Source: Diphasiastrum complanatum (Eukaryota; Streptophyta; Lycopodiopsida; Lycopodiales; Lycopodiaceae). Taken from it: a DNA stretch of 64,000 nt. Position numbers and translations under genes: made by a program. Where the stretch lies: positions 71,153,957 to 71,217,956 of the forward strand of contig CM055095.1 in NCBI GenBank assembly GCA_029204225.1, given 5' to 3'. The notes under the pieces were generated by a model, which was not told where the DNA came from, did not search any database, and was given only the letters and a program-made list of their open reading frames with translations. How positions within the stretch are numbered: position 1 is the first letter of the stretch; each line of letters begins with the position of its first letter. This document shows positions 43,575 through 54,700 of this stretch, in pieces.

Positions 43575-44437
43575 TGATAAATTTTACAGTTTTTAGGACA
43601 ATAATGATTGTACTTTACAATCATAGAGAGTTATTGGTTGCTTAATCAATGAATCTATCAAGTTCTACACATTAGATCTTGATCTAGATTCACTACACTT
43701 GGATTTAAGCAAGAGCAATGGATCAACACATCATTTTTTTAGTGAGAGCGGCTTCACACGTGTGGAGTACTGTCCACTGTACGGCCTGCACCTGAAACAA
43801 CAAGTACAATGATACTAGATAGCAATCATGCATAAAAATCACAAGACAAATGACTAGAAATCTCACAAAAGTGTAGAGTGCAAAAGTCTCATCAATTTTC
43901 TTAGCAAAATGATGATCCTTTTATGGATCAAGTACATCCATGAGTCTGGTACAGTCCAGCAGGCCTTCACACATGTGAAGAGTGCCACATCACTCATATC
44001 TATCCATTTGATCCATCCTTGATCCTTATCCAATAGTTGACCTTCTAGAATATGACTAAAATCCAAAAAGCTAGTCTCCTAGAATATAGGAATATTCCCT
44101 ACAAAATAGGATCTAAGGAAAATGGTCAACTCTTATCTTCTAGTACTCTATACACACATGTGAACATCCACTTGCCATGTGGGAGCATTTACTCATGCAC
44201 ATGCAAGGAAAAGCTAATTTGTAGGTGACTAGTCAACTTGACTAAAAACTAGTCATTTCATGTTCACACTAACTAGAATGATACAAAATCAATTTGGATA
44301 TATACAAACATGAAAAGTACATCCTTTCACACATGGGAACATGCTCCACACGTGTGAAATCATATCATCAACATATTCTAATGTTTGATCAATATTTACA
44401 TGAACCAATGTCAAGTGAGAAGTGACAATTTTCAACA
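43575..44437 (-). repeat. Element A 5' LTR (863 bp)
   Basis: Near-identical to 38122-38984. The one difference (A at 43973 versus G at 38520) changes CACGTG to CACATG in the middle palindrome. Confidence 0.95.
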
Positions 44438-44442
44438 GATTG

Positions 44443-45062
44443 CACTCAATATCAAAAGAGAAAGAAGTACAAGAATTTACTGCATTAGCATAATCTTTAC
44501 TCGAACTAGAGAGAGAAAGAGAGAGCAAAATTCAAGCATACAATAAGATAGATTCAAATTGAAATGGATAGCTTCAAAGCTTGGTTCTTCATCAAAACTT
44601 ATGAGAGAGCCTACACATATTTATGGAGATTGGAGTAGCTCGAAGTAGAACCATCTTTCTCCTACTTTCATCCACATCTAAAAGTGACAACTAGCAAACT
44701 AGTGACATTTGTCACTTTACATGCATGCATTTCTACCTACTTTTACCAAGTGTCAAATTCTAAACTAAATTTGTCCAAATCACTATGCATGTGTCCAATT
44801 CACTTTGTGCATGCCTTGCATGTCACTTTGGAACACTTACAATCATTGCATGTGATATGCCACGAGTTTTTACAAGCCCATAATTGGCATTTCTATGTCT
44901 ACATTCTATATGCATGTTGTATATGACCAACTAGACTCAAGAAACCATGTAGCTCGAGTTTCTTCTAGGCCAAAACATTTTGCAATATGAAACATTACAT
45001 ATACATAAGAAAAACTTTGCCAAAGCCTAAAGTCAAGATAGATGATTTTTCATTTTTCAACA
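44443..45062 (-). repeat. Element B 5' LTR, part 2
   Basis: Resumes after the A insertion and its TSD, and ends TTTTTCAACA at 45062. Together with 37951-38121 it gives 791 bp. It shares the CATGTAGCTCGAGTTTCT, CACTTTGTGCATGCCTTGCA and ACATTTGTCACTT phrases with the LTRs of element C. Confidence 0.9.
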
Positions 45063-46440
45063 CTGTCCTTTCGCTACAAAGCCTCCAGGTCGATCCACGA
45101 ACACCTCTTCTTCTAACTCACCATTTAGAAAAGCAGATTTCACATCCATCTAATGCAAAGGCCAACCAAAATGTGGAGCTAAAGCAACAAGTAAACTTAG
45201 AGTATTCCACTTACATACTGGCGCAAAGGTCTCCTCACAGTCGATGCATTTACTTTGTGCATACCCTTTGATCACCAATCTTGCTTTGTGCTTTGCTATA
45301 CTTCCATTTGCATGGTACTTAAGTCTGTATACCCACTTACAACCAATGGGTTTCTTACCAACTAGTGGTTCCACTAAGTCCCATGTGCTATGCTTTAGCA
45401 ATTGACTCCATCTCTTCTCCCATGGCCTTGACCCAAATGTCATCATCCTTTGCTTCAACATAAGTCAAAGGTTCTTTGCTTTGAATAATTCTAGATAAGA
45501 GAGCATAATTTGCTTCGTACCTTTCAGGTTGTGTCTTCTCTCTTGTTGATCTTCGTAGCTCTCCCTGGCTAGATGATCTTGGAAAGTCATCCATGTCGCG
45601 GGTCTCCATCAATCTCTCAAACCACTTAGGGAGCTTTCTGTCTGGTGATTGGCTTTCTGGTGAAAATGTATCCCACGATACATGTTTCTCCTTGCATTTG
45701 TCACCTGCAACTTCAATCCTTCTTGCACCAAAAGGTTTATCTCTACCTCTCCAACCTGTCTCTTGAGGTTGAGTAGTAGTATCATGAGGTGTATCCTCGT
45801 GTCCATCACTAGTAAAGTCAATAAATGGATCCTCATCAGGAAGAATCCTCACTGTACCATCTTTTCCACTGGATGTGTCCGTCTTCTCAGCATCCTCGTC
45901 TTCATACATCTTAAATTCATTAAAGATAACATCATGGCTGACATGTATTTTGTTCTCCACTGAATCAAAACATCTATAGCCCTTCACATGATCATCATAT
46001 CCTAGGAATATACACTTGATAGCTTTCACATCAAGCTTACGTCTCTCTTCTTTAGGGATGTGTACAAAGGCCTTACATCCAAAGATTCGCAAGTGGTTCA
46101 CCTTTGGCTTCTTCTTTGTGAATGTCTCCTTAGGTGTTATCTTTGGTATGGCAATGGTAGGACTTCTATTTTAAAGATAGACTACCGTACTGCATGTTTC
46201 TGACCAAAAATCTTTTGATAGATTCATTTCAACTAGCATAGATCTGGCACTTTCCACAATCGTACGATTCTTGCGCTCAGCTATACCATTGAGAGCAGGA
46301 GTATGAGCTTGCGTAAATTGTCTTTTGATCCCACATTGCTCACAAAGATCATTAAAGTCGTTAAACTTATACTCACCTCCACTATTTGATCTTAGAACTT
46401 TGACCTTCCTACCTGTCTGATTTTCGACCAATTGTTGTGT
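45063..46440 (-). pseudogene. Copia fragment F (integrase to RT start), cut by element B
   Basis: On the minus strand, from about 46440: VENQTGRKVKVLRSNSGGEY, NGIAERKNRTIVESARSM, then (after a frame break near 46150-46170) LRIFGCKAFVHIPKEERRKL, IFLGYDDHVKGYRCFD and VSHDVIFNE, a long acidic hinge, and the RT start KKPIGCKWVYRLKYHANGSI with CEETFAPVCK. It stops exactly at the outer end of B's LTR (45062/45063), so B inserted into it or replaced its remainder. It belongs to a different copia group from A, B and C. Confidence 0.88.
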
Positions 46441-47207
46441 CGTCGATGTAGCGTAGGGGTCCGTCGCTGGGAGCGGCAACCTTGACTTCACTTGCATAGC
46501 AAGAAGAGAGAGGGAGAGGAGAGAGAGGAGAAAGAGAGTGGAGAGAGAGAACGCCTAGGTTGAGAAAGGCTTTGGGGGCTCGAGCGCCTACCCAAAGCTA
46601 TTCTATCCCAATGTAGGGAGAGAGGGAGAAAAGAGAGGGAGAAGAGAGAGAGAGGAGAGAAAGAGAGAGATATCAAGATATAGAAACCAAGAGAGTTTTA
46701 TTAAGAAAAAATGAAAGATGATACAATACAAAGGAAATGGCTCCCTCATATAGATTTTAGAAGTGAGCCTCCTTCACTCTCATTGGCCACTTCATTGGGA
46801 CAAGGATTCTAATCCAAGCCTTTAAAATAAACACAACTTAAATCTATTGGTGCTAAGAAAGCACAAGGGCACTCACATGATTCATGTGAGTTTTAAGTTG
46901 GGCCCTTTTAGCTTTTTTATTTGCAACTTGACTTAGGGCCTCTAATGTCATATTAGAGTTTTAAGCCCCTAGTCTCTTATTCCTAGGAATTACACTTTGC
47001 TACTTGTGCTCATTGGGTTGGGCTTACACGCGCAGGTTGCTAGTGCCCTTGCATTTATTACCCTACTTACAATAAATTGTGGCGAGACCCACTAGGTAAG
47101 GCTTGGTCAACAATATTTTAAGTGGGGACCCACTTGTTTATTATTGTGCAGGAAATACCCACAATAGGGTCCACGACCCAAAGTAGTGCCGGTCCCTCGA
47201 CACTAGG
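46441..47207. other. Non-coding mosaic with GA-rich tract
   Basis: The copia frame of F ends abruptly near 46440. The plus strand is then GA-rich (46498-46560 and 46615-46672), separated by a GC-rich block. The rest (46680-47207) has a minus-strand LTR look, including CCTCATATAGATTTTAGAAG, but no ends could be fixed. No protein recognised. Confidence 0.45.
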
Positions 47208-47695
47208 TGTTATGTCCATGTCCTATATAAGAGAATCGGATTAGTTCCTGACATGGATAGCCAGTCACTCCAGATGTATGTGATTATTAGTTATGCTACG
47301 TCATTCCGGACGTGGTCGTATCAAGTAATTAATAGTCGTATGAGGGCCCAGACCTATAATTGGACATAGGAGCACATGCATGGTGAAGACTGCCTTAATG
47401 CAAGAATAGGAGGTCAATACCTCAATATAGATTGCATGGATATCCTAGGAGAATATTCTCTCTCTCTTTAGGAGAATATGTCCATTGGAAACTCATTCAT
47501 CCTCCTATTGTGAATTCAGATTCTTGAGCCAGTCTCTCATCCTCTCTCTTGTGTTCTTCACTATGGCTTGGAGGCTAGGTCCAGGAGGAAACTCTAGGAG
47601 GGATCTAGGTTTGGTCGGGTGGTTTTGCTCCACAAGTGTTCTTTTGGTTGTTCTGCAACCGGATCTAGTCATATCTTCATAAGGCGATCATTACA
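47208..47695 (+). repeat. Probable 5' LTR with adjoining primer site, plus strand
   Basis: Starts TGTTATGTCCATGTCCTATA and ends CATTACA, followed after one base by TGGTATCAGAGCT (47697-47709), an initiator tRNA-Met primer site. A CTATATAAGAGAA promoter-like box lies near 47222. No gag follows downstream. Confidence 0.62.
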
Positions 47696-47696
47696 G

Positions 47697-47709
47697 TGGT
47701 ATCAGAGCT
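47697..47709 (+). other. Primer-binding site, plus-strand element
   Basis: TGGTATCAGAGCT, complementary to initiator tRNA-Met, next to the LTR ending at 47695. Confidence 0.75.
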
Positions 47710-48564
47710 ATGGATTTGCATCAATCGAAAGGTGGGGCTACTTCTTGCATTTTCTCAATTTTTGTGGATTTCTCCTTGTACGTTACTTCCAGGTGGTGGA
47801 ATTGATCTCCAAGTAGGTGGCTTCTCTGAGTTTGGTGTACTTTCAGCCTAAAGATCATAATTAGTTTTTGGTGGAAATCAAAGGATGTTTGATGATTTTA
47901 GTGAATTTTTCTCCTGAAGTTTTCTGCTTGAAATTCATCATAGGTACTGATGTAGTACGTTTTTCAGATTGTACTTGCTGTTTTACAGACATTAATGATT
48001 GGATCTAATGATTGCATGATGTTTGAATAGTCAAAAGGTTGATTAGATAGTGATTTTGGACCAAAAATTGGTTTTTGGACCATAAATGGGCTATAGAACT
48101 ATGTTTGACTAGAATTAGAACTTTTAGTGCTTGCATGCAATGGATTTACAGGGTTTTGGATCTGATTAGAGAAATAGAGAGATTTTTTGGGCTCTGTTCA
48201 ATCTTTTTCTGAGCTTCAACTTACAAATTTTTGCTCCACAGAGATTGCCCTACTGTTGGGAATCCACTGCTTCAAACTGTTTGTCAATCGGTATCCAATT
48301 GAATGCACATCAATTTGAAACCCCAAGCAGCTACTTTACAGAATTTTTGAAATTTTGTTTTTCTGCTCTTTAGATCCAACCTGACAAGCCCTGTATCTAA
48401 ATCCTCACACAGTCTCAAGCTTAACAAGCTTCTATATGTTAGAGTCTGTGCTCCAGTGCCTCACTTTCCATCTCCAACCCGCCGTAAACCTCGAACTCTC
48501 AGAACTCTTCTCCTGAAGCTCTCTTCAATGACGACGCTATACTGTTTGTGTACACTCCCTGTAC
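47710..48564. other. Non-coding interval between two facing primer sites
   Basis: No gag or pol motif in either strand. The left part resembles an untranslated copia leader on the plus strand, the right part one on the minus strand. Confidence 0.4.
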
Positions 48565-48837
48565 GGCTCTGATACCAACTTAGAATTTGCTTCGAATAGG
48601 AACACAGATCATGTTACACAGTAACACAAACAGAAAAACACTCTCCACAACAAGCTCCCATAGCAACTGTATTTCTCAAAATGAAAATACATTGTACACA
48701 TAGCAACCCATGCATGGCCCAGGTTTCCATTGACGGGACACGTGTCCCGTTGACTCGCGTCGTGGCGAGGCCAACTGATCATTATCCACTGATAGGATCC
48801 ACAGTACAGTAGCACAATGATTCTACTTTAATTCTAA
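48565..48837 (-). repeat. Short LTR with primer site, minus strand
   Basis: The plus strand GGCTCTGATACCA at 48565-48577 is the complement of TGGTATCAGAGCC. It is followed by TTAGAATTTGC, and the block ends AATTCTAA at about 48837, an inverted-repeat pair giving an LTR of about 258 bp. It includes a GC-rich phrase GACGGGACACGTGTCCCGTT around 48731-48752 that is itself a palindrome. Confidence 0.55.
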
Positions 48838-49539
48838 CTATTAGATCTCTTATTCCTTGTTTTTAGAGTAGGATCAAACTTCAAGTAAACTAAAGAGGTT
48901 GAAACAGTGGCATAGATCTTGCAAATTCTTCTACCCTTTAATTCTTGATGTCCTTGGAAACTTCAAGTATCAAGAAATGGGTATTTCTTGATCCTTGCAC
49001 TTGTAATGCTTGTTAGCTAAATTTTTGCTTTCTTGTTTTTTATTTCTGTGGGTACTGCTAAATTAATCTAAGTTTCAAGAATCATTTCCAGTCGTTTTTA
49101 CTATAAGTAAAAATAGGATCTATGTTAGTTGTTTATTCGAGTTGCATGCTGATTTTTAGATGAACACTATTGACTTGCACGTTTCTTGAATGTGAGTGCT
49201 TCAGGAGTGAATGAAACCTGAGAATACATCGACAGACTAGATTTAAAACATATACTACAATGTGAATCAGACCCCTCTGCCTGATCTAGGCAATGGACTA
49301 AGAAAATAACAACTAGTATGCCCAACAGCCTGGTAACAGGCAGAAACAATCTGTAACCAGAGAAAAGAAACATAAAACACGTTTCATAGATTCTTAGTGA
49401 TGGAATCTATGAACGTTTGGTGTCATTACCACCTATGCACACACTAAAACCAATAAAAAATGCATTCTCTGTGCACCCCAACCCATTCTTAAGATTTCAC
49501 GCTCCACGTTTCAATCGAGCCAGTTACTCTCGTTTCGAT
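48838..49539. other. Non-coding stretch, nothing recognised
   Basis: AT-rich, no long open frame with a known domain, no LTR boundary found. Confidence 0.4.
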
Positions 49540-50075
49540 TGAGTGTTTGGCTCTGCCCTCGTCCAAGCCTTTAAATTACACCCTTGGCTGAGTCCAACTA
49601 CTTCTTCACTGGGCCAAGTCGAGCCCCAAATCACATCTCGACCAGGTCCTCTAAACACATCGTCTCTCAACCGAATTCTGAATGTCCACTCTCGATCGAG
49701 TCATGCCTTACCATCTCGAGCAAGTCCTAAGTATCCACTCTCGACTGAGTCCCGACTTATCATCTCGACTGAGTCCCGAGTATTCACTCTCGACCGAGTC
49801 CTGACTTACCATCTCGATCGAGTCTTGCATATCCAATCTCGACCGAGTCTTCACTTATCATCTCAACAGAGTCCTGATAAATCATCCCGACTGACTCCTA
49901 ATTTAACATCTTGACCGAGTCCATATCTCCACATCTAAACCGAATACTATACTTAAAGATGTTGACCGAGTCCTCTCAGTATGGCCCTCTCTATCCTATC
50001 TCGACCGAGCCCTCTCAGTCTGACCGAGTCCTCTCAATTTGCCCTGTGCTTGAAATCTCAACCGACTCTTGCTCT
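49540..50075. repeat. Degenerate array of TCTCGACCGAGTCC-type units
   Basis: The plus strand carries many variants of CTCGACCGAGTC (for example CTCGACTGAGTCC, CTCGATCGAGTC, CTCGAGCAAGTCC), spaced roughly 22-30 bases apart, with pyrimidine-rich spacers such as CTTACCAT and CTTATCAT. It ends where the copia protease fragment begins (about 50080). Units are too diverged for a simple satellite. Confidence 0.8.
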
Positions 50076-50081
50076 CACACC

Positions 50082-51120
50082 TCACCTTTGAACACTGAAT
50101 ACTATACCTTCACCTTTGATAGCTTGTGTGCTATTGTTGCCTAGGTGAACATATCTCTTGGTATTGTAAGGTGTATAGGACTTGAAATAGCCAATATGGC
50201 TGGTCATATGTTGTGTGGCTCCAGAATCTAGAAACCAAGAGCTGTCGTTGGATGCTTCTTGATGGATTGTCATGAAGGCATCATGATCCGTTTCTTAAAT
50301 AGTTGTGGTGCTTCTACAGTTGCATTTTCCACTTGATTCAACTATCTTTTGCTGCTGTTCTTGGCTTGTAGTATGTGACAATCTTGGATCTTGTGGTTGG
50401 TTTGCTCGCAGTATCTGCAAAACAACTTCTTCTTTGGTGGCTGATTCGATTGCCCTTGATGCTGTGTCAGCTTCTGATTTTGCTTCGATGGCTTTGGGCC
50501 TTTCTTCTTTTGCTTAGTTGAGCCTTTGTTGACCGTCGAGGAATTGGAGGTTTTGTTCCTTCGAGTGTCTTCCTACAACAACATTGTGATGATTATTGAG
50601 AGAGTCAGTTTAGGTCATGATGATCATCACCCAACTGTCGTATGAGCTTAGAAATCTTGAAGGCAGTGTCATTAATGCGTCTTGATCATCTATGACTGGT
50701 TCGACAGTGGCCATTTGCTTTAGCAAGTTCTTGAACTGGTTGATGTGATTCTGTAGGGAATCACCATTTGTCATCTTGAGGGAGTAAAATTTCCTCCTAA
50801 GATGTAGCTCGGAAGCTATATCTTGCACTTTGTACAATATTCTCAAGATGTCCCAGACTTCCTTGGAGGTCTGAGTTTCAGACACGTGGTTGACTTGCAT
50901 GTCTGATATGTTGAGGAGGATCCGCACAAAAGCTTTGTCGTCCTTCAGCTTCCATCATGAGATTGCAATATCGTCAGGTTTCGGGTCTTGCCTATGCACT
51001 TGTAACAACGTCATACAACTCCTTAGCCATTAGCATAGTTCTCATCTTAAATTTCCACAGATGGTAATTGGATCCATCAAGCTGGCTTTCCCTTGGGAAT
51101 CCATGTGGATAGTTAGTCTA
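50082..51120 (-). pseudogene. Copia gag-protease remnant K
   Basis: On the minus strand: a decayed Gag start near 51100, KAFVRILLNISDMQV, TSKEVWDILRILYK, ELHLRRKFYSLKM and HINQFKNLLKQMA (UBN2 region, 50610-50927). Next is a zinc knuckle FCRYCEQTNHKIQDC near 50380-50420, and the protease SSWFLDSGATQHMTSH with YVHLGNNSTQAIKGEG (50082-50273). Several frame changes and stops make it inactive. Integrase, RT and RNase H are absent; the frame runs into the TCGACCGAG array. Confidence 0.87.
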
Positions 51121-51280
51121 GGTGATAGTAATGACTATCAGTGACTTAAGAATGAAAATCTAATGCAGCTTATAAAACAAGAAAATGATTATTCTATCGG
51201 CCAATAGAAATAGATTTTGTGGGAAGCTTATCAGGCTACAGAAATAGCCCTGACATAAAAATCACTTAAGGAATAAGATA

Positions 51281-51293
51281 AGCTCTGATACCA
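51281..51293 (-). other. Primer-binding site of remnant K
   Basis: The plus strand AGCTCTGATACCA is the complement of TGGTATCAGAGCT. It lies between the K leader and its 5' LTR. Confidence 0.85.
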
Positions 51294-51785
51294 TGCTGGG
51301 GAAGGTGGATGAACGTAGATCCATGTCGAAACAATCGGATCGGGATGATCCTAGTACTACTCAAGTGTAGTGTCCGCTGACAAATTTCCTCAGTGCGTAC
51401 ACTACTGATAACTAAGTAGGCAAACACAAGATTGAACAAGAGCTTGATTGCACGGTTGTTCACGAAAGCAGAAGAGCAGACAATCAAACAAAGCAATGAG
51501 AATGTCAAACACCTACAACGTTGTATATGTTGGAGTTAATCTCTCTTCACCCTCTGGTCCATCTAAATAGCTACAAGTCTTTTATTTCCTACCACTCTCT
51601 TCTCTTTTTGTCAACTACAAATGCAATTCTACAAAAAAATAAAGGATTTTACACAGGCAAAAAATTCAAAAATCTGCGACACTGCAGATTTACTCATGTG
51701 TCTATGACAATTCTGGCGATTAAACTACCTACAGATTTACACAAAGTTTTGAGAAAAGTGAATATATGAAAAGGATTTTGCAAGC
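51294..51785 (-). repeat. 5' LTR of remnant K (right end approximate)
   Basis: Starts TGCTGGGGAAGG next to the primer site. The outer end is not sharply defined; a phrase TGTGAAAATTGTCAACTAG, the LTR start of another family, begins at about 51787. Confidence 0.6.
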
Positions 51786-51889
51786 TAAGTGTGAAAATTG
51801 TCAACTAGTTAAGTCGTCTAGTTTGGCAATTTGGAGGCCAAAGTGAAATTTCAACTTAGAGATACATTTATTTATGTCAATAAGGACTA

Positions 51890-52130
51890 GAAATACCTAG
51901 TCATCTCAACTTAATGGATCTAATTTTTCGTTCTACAACTCCATTTTTCTCTAGTGAATAAGGTGCTATAGTCTGCCTCATGTTCCCCTGATCCTTGCGA
52001 AAATCTTTAAATTTTGTCGAAAAGTGCTCACCACCTCCATCAGTTCTCAAAGTATTGATGCAATAGATTCATGTTTGCTTTTCAACTAATGCCTTGAATT
52101 TCTTGAACTTAGCTATGTGTAGTTGAAGCA
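51890..52130 (-). pseudogene. Copia integrase fragment
   Basis: The minus strand encodes the integrase core end: FKALVEKQT, TLRTDGGGEHFSTKFKDFRK, then a decayed QNGVVERK motif (EKNGVVERKIRSI). It is isolated, with no frame continuing on either side. Confidence 0.72.
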
Positions 52131-53559
52131 TGATTTCTGCAATTGTGATTTAGAAGCTATATGTGCTCTCAGATTTGCCAAAGATCAAAGGGCACCATTA
52201 GGTCTGTGATCTGATTTTTTCACACTAAGGATGGGTTGGTGCATGAACATATTTTCATTCACATCCATCCCCTTGATATGCAAGTAGACAAAGTACATAT
52301 GCTTGCAAGGTATGTACTTTTTCATGGTCATGTTCCTAGGAAAATCTACACATGTGCATGATGACTAATTGGCAATTGTGAGTTGATGAGTTGCACTTGT
52401 CCGACTGCTATCAAAATTTTCAATGATATATAACTCCTTGTATTCCGAAGGGACTTTGATCATCTCCCATACTTGCCCTTTTAGTCCCTTATCCATTCTA
52501 TCTTTAGTAGATTTTAATACACCGGATCTATGCCTCCCCAGTCATCGTTTTGATGCTAGATTTAGGGTTGTGAAATTCTGTTATGGATTGTTGCAGCCCA
52601 CATTAGAAGGTACTTGGGGGTCTCCAGTCTTTTTGATCTGTTGTGAAACATCATGGGTGCATGAACTAGATGTCTCCAGCATATATCCCATTGGTTCAAT
52701 TTGTACACTTTAGCTTGCAGAAGATTTGTTCCTTGTTGCACATACCAAATACCATTGACTATTGACCATTGGAGGCGACATAGTGACATTAAAAAGTTTT
52801 ATCGCTCACACAAAACCACATAAACTGATTTGTGCAACCATTTTGATGTTTTCTTGTTCCAAAAAAGCTAGGTGCCACTCTTGATTTGATAAACTTGTTG
52901 CAACATCTTCTACTGGTAGACTTCATACCTTGACATTTAATTTGGCTACCAATTCTTGTACATCAAATAGCCCACCAACTATTTTTTAACTGTATCTCAA
53001 GTACATCAACACAATATTCCTATTTGACTACAACCTAGAAGATTAATCTTATTTCTTATAGACATCCTTTGCACGTATTCTATATTAAAAAAATGAGACA
53101 TTCTCATTATCAGCATTCCATTCTTGTACTAGCCTTTTGCATCTAACATTTTAAATAGGTGGATTCATGTTATGGTCTAGCCTGGCCAAATCAATTTGCT
53201 CAACAAATTCGTTGATTGTTTCAGAGAATGAGGCACCAACACTTGGAGCTCACCTTCTTGATCGCACCCTCTCTAGCAAATTTTGGAATGTGGGACCCTG
53301 ACCCATGTACTGGCCAGTCAAGAAAGACTTCTCCTGTGGACTCTACAAAATTGCATTAGACAAATCTCCCATGACAACTTCATACATTGTCAGCTTGGAA
53401 TTGTAGTTGTCCACTCTTTGCCAAACACTATGAACCACCTTAGACAAATTTGTCGTTCACACCTCTGCCTCATCATCATTATCCATCATTTGTAGCACAC
53501 AATCTGCTTAGTTTTGCTCATAACAAAAACCAAGTCCAATACAATAAATAATACTAAAA
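52131..53559. other. Non-coding stretch, probable retroelement debris
   Basis: Small open frames on both strands show no domain I can name. Position between two copia pol fragments suggests old pol sequence eroded beyond recognition. Confidence 0.4.
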
Positions 53560-54580
53560 AACATGAAGAAATTACTCCATATTGTAACAACAAAATATTT
53601 TTATAATCTAATGAATTGCAAGTTAGCTCACTCATTAATGGATCCAGGCATAAAATTATCAAAGGACCAGTGTTCTCAGACAAAGGGAAAAAAGGAGTTG
53701 ATGAGAGATTATCCATACCATTCGATCTTAGGTACTCTCATGTATGCAATGGCCTATACTAGACCTGATATAGCTTTTTGCAGTTAGTTCCATGAGCCAA
53801 TACATGGCTATAATGGTATGATCCATTGGAAGGCTCTTATTAGAGTCATGAGGTACATTTGAGCTATGACGGATCAATGTATATGCTATGGAGGAGTCGA
53901 CATCGACAAACTCCGCATACTCAATGGATATACATATGCAAGATGGGTGAGAGATGTAGACAGTCGTAAATCCACAACTAGATTACATTCTTCCTTGACA
54001 ATGGTCCCGTCTCTTGGAATAGTTGCAAGCAAACCTGTATAGCTCTTTCATCTACAGAATTAGAGTATATCATTGTCTCTCAAGCAACTAAAGATATAAT
54101 ATGGTTTAAAAATCTATTATCAGACATTTGTTTAAAATAGTATACTCCGATGATCGTCTCAAGTGATAATCAAAGTGAAATCCTTAGGTGCTAAGCATAA
54201 ATGCAAACAACAGATTTTATGCAATGTTGAATCTGACGATCAAGGAATTCATGAATCTAGATAAGGGCAATGTTGGATTTATTCCTCTCTCCCAATTCAA
54301 TAGCTAATCATTCATATTATTGCATATTTACTCATATTGTCGCACAGTCTGCTCTATTAGTGACAATTCTAGATTTCATTCTAGGAGTAAGCACATTGAA
54401 ATTAAATATCATTATGTCAAGAGCAAGATTCTTAACAAGGAGATAAGCTTAGAGTACTATCGAATACAATACATGACTGTAGATATACTTACTAAGGTGT
54501 TAAGCATAAATGCAAACAACAAATTTTATGCAATGTTGAATCTGAAGATCAAGGAATTCATGAATCTAGATAAGGGCGAG
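53560..54580 (+). pseudogene. Copia RT end and RNase H remnant J
   Basis: On the plus strand: YHSILGTLMYAMAYTRPDIAF (RT end), then in other frames the RNase H (GPVSWNSCKQTCIALSSTEL, QATKDIIWFKNLLSDI, SKHIEIKYHYVKSKIL, DILTKVLS). A duplicated segment interrupts the RNase H (54192-54345 repeats 54501-54655). The polypurine tract TAAGGGCGAG lies at 54571-54580. It is the same family as the minus-strand fragment at 4667-5100. Confidence 0.85.
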
Positions 54581-54700
54581 TGTTGGATTTACTCCTCTCT
54601 CCCTAATTTAATAGCTAATAATTCACATTATTGCATATTTAATAGCTAATCATTCATATTATTGCATATTTACTCATATTGTCACACAATCTGCAAAAAT
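54192..54700 (+). repeat. Displaced duplication of the RNase H/LTR junction
   Basis: TAAGCATAAATGCAAACAAC begins at 54192 and again at 54501 (offset about 309). Each copy runs through the polypurine tract and about 100 bases of LTR, to TTGCATATTTACTCATATTG. The second copy contains an extra internal repeat of ATTGCATATTTAATAGCTAA. Confidence 0.85.

Larger units (their letters stand above)
38122..44437 (-). mobile_element. Copia element A: complete, very young, apparently intact
   Basis: LTRs 38122-38984 and 43575-44437 (863 bp each) have a constant offset of 5453 and one visible difference. The termini are TGATAA...TTCAACA. The 5-bp TSD GATTG is perfect (38117-38121 and 44438-44442). Primer site, polypurine tract and an unbroken 1326-codon gag-pol are all present in the right order on the minus strand. 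The total length is 6316 bp. It split the 5' LTR of element B. This is the only element in the window with every part required for autonomous movement visible. Confidence 0.97.

Noticed and set aside
49543-49914. 123-codon plus-strand open frame with SRPS/DRVL repeats
   Set aside because: It is a translation of the TCGACCGAG array. Periodic DNA gives periodic peptide, and there is no sign of a gene.
49540-50075. CRISPR-like repeat array
   Set aside because: The units are diverged, irregularly spaced and in a plant nuclear context, with no spacers of constant length.
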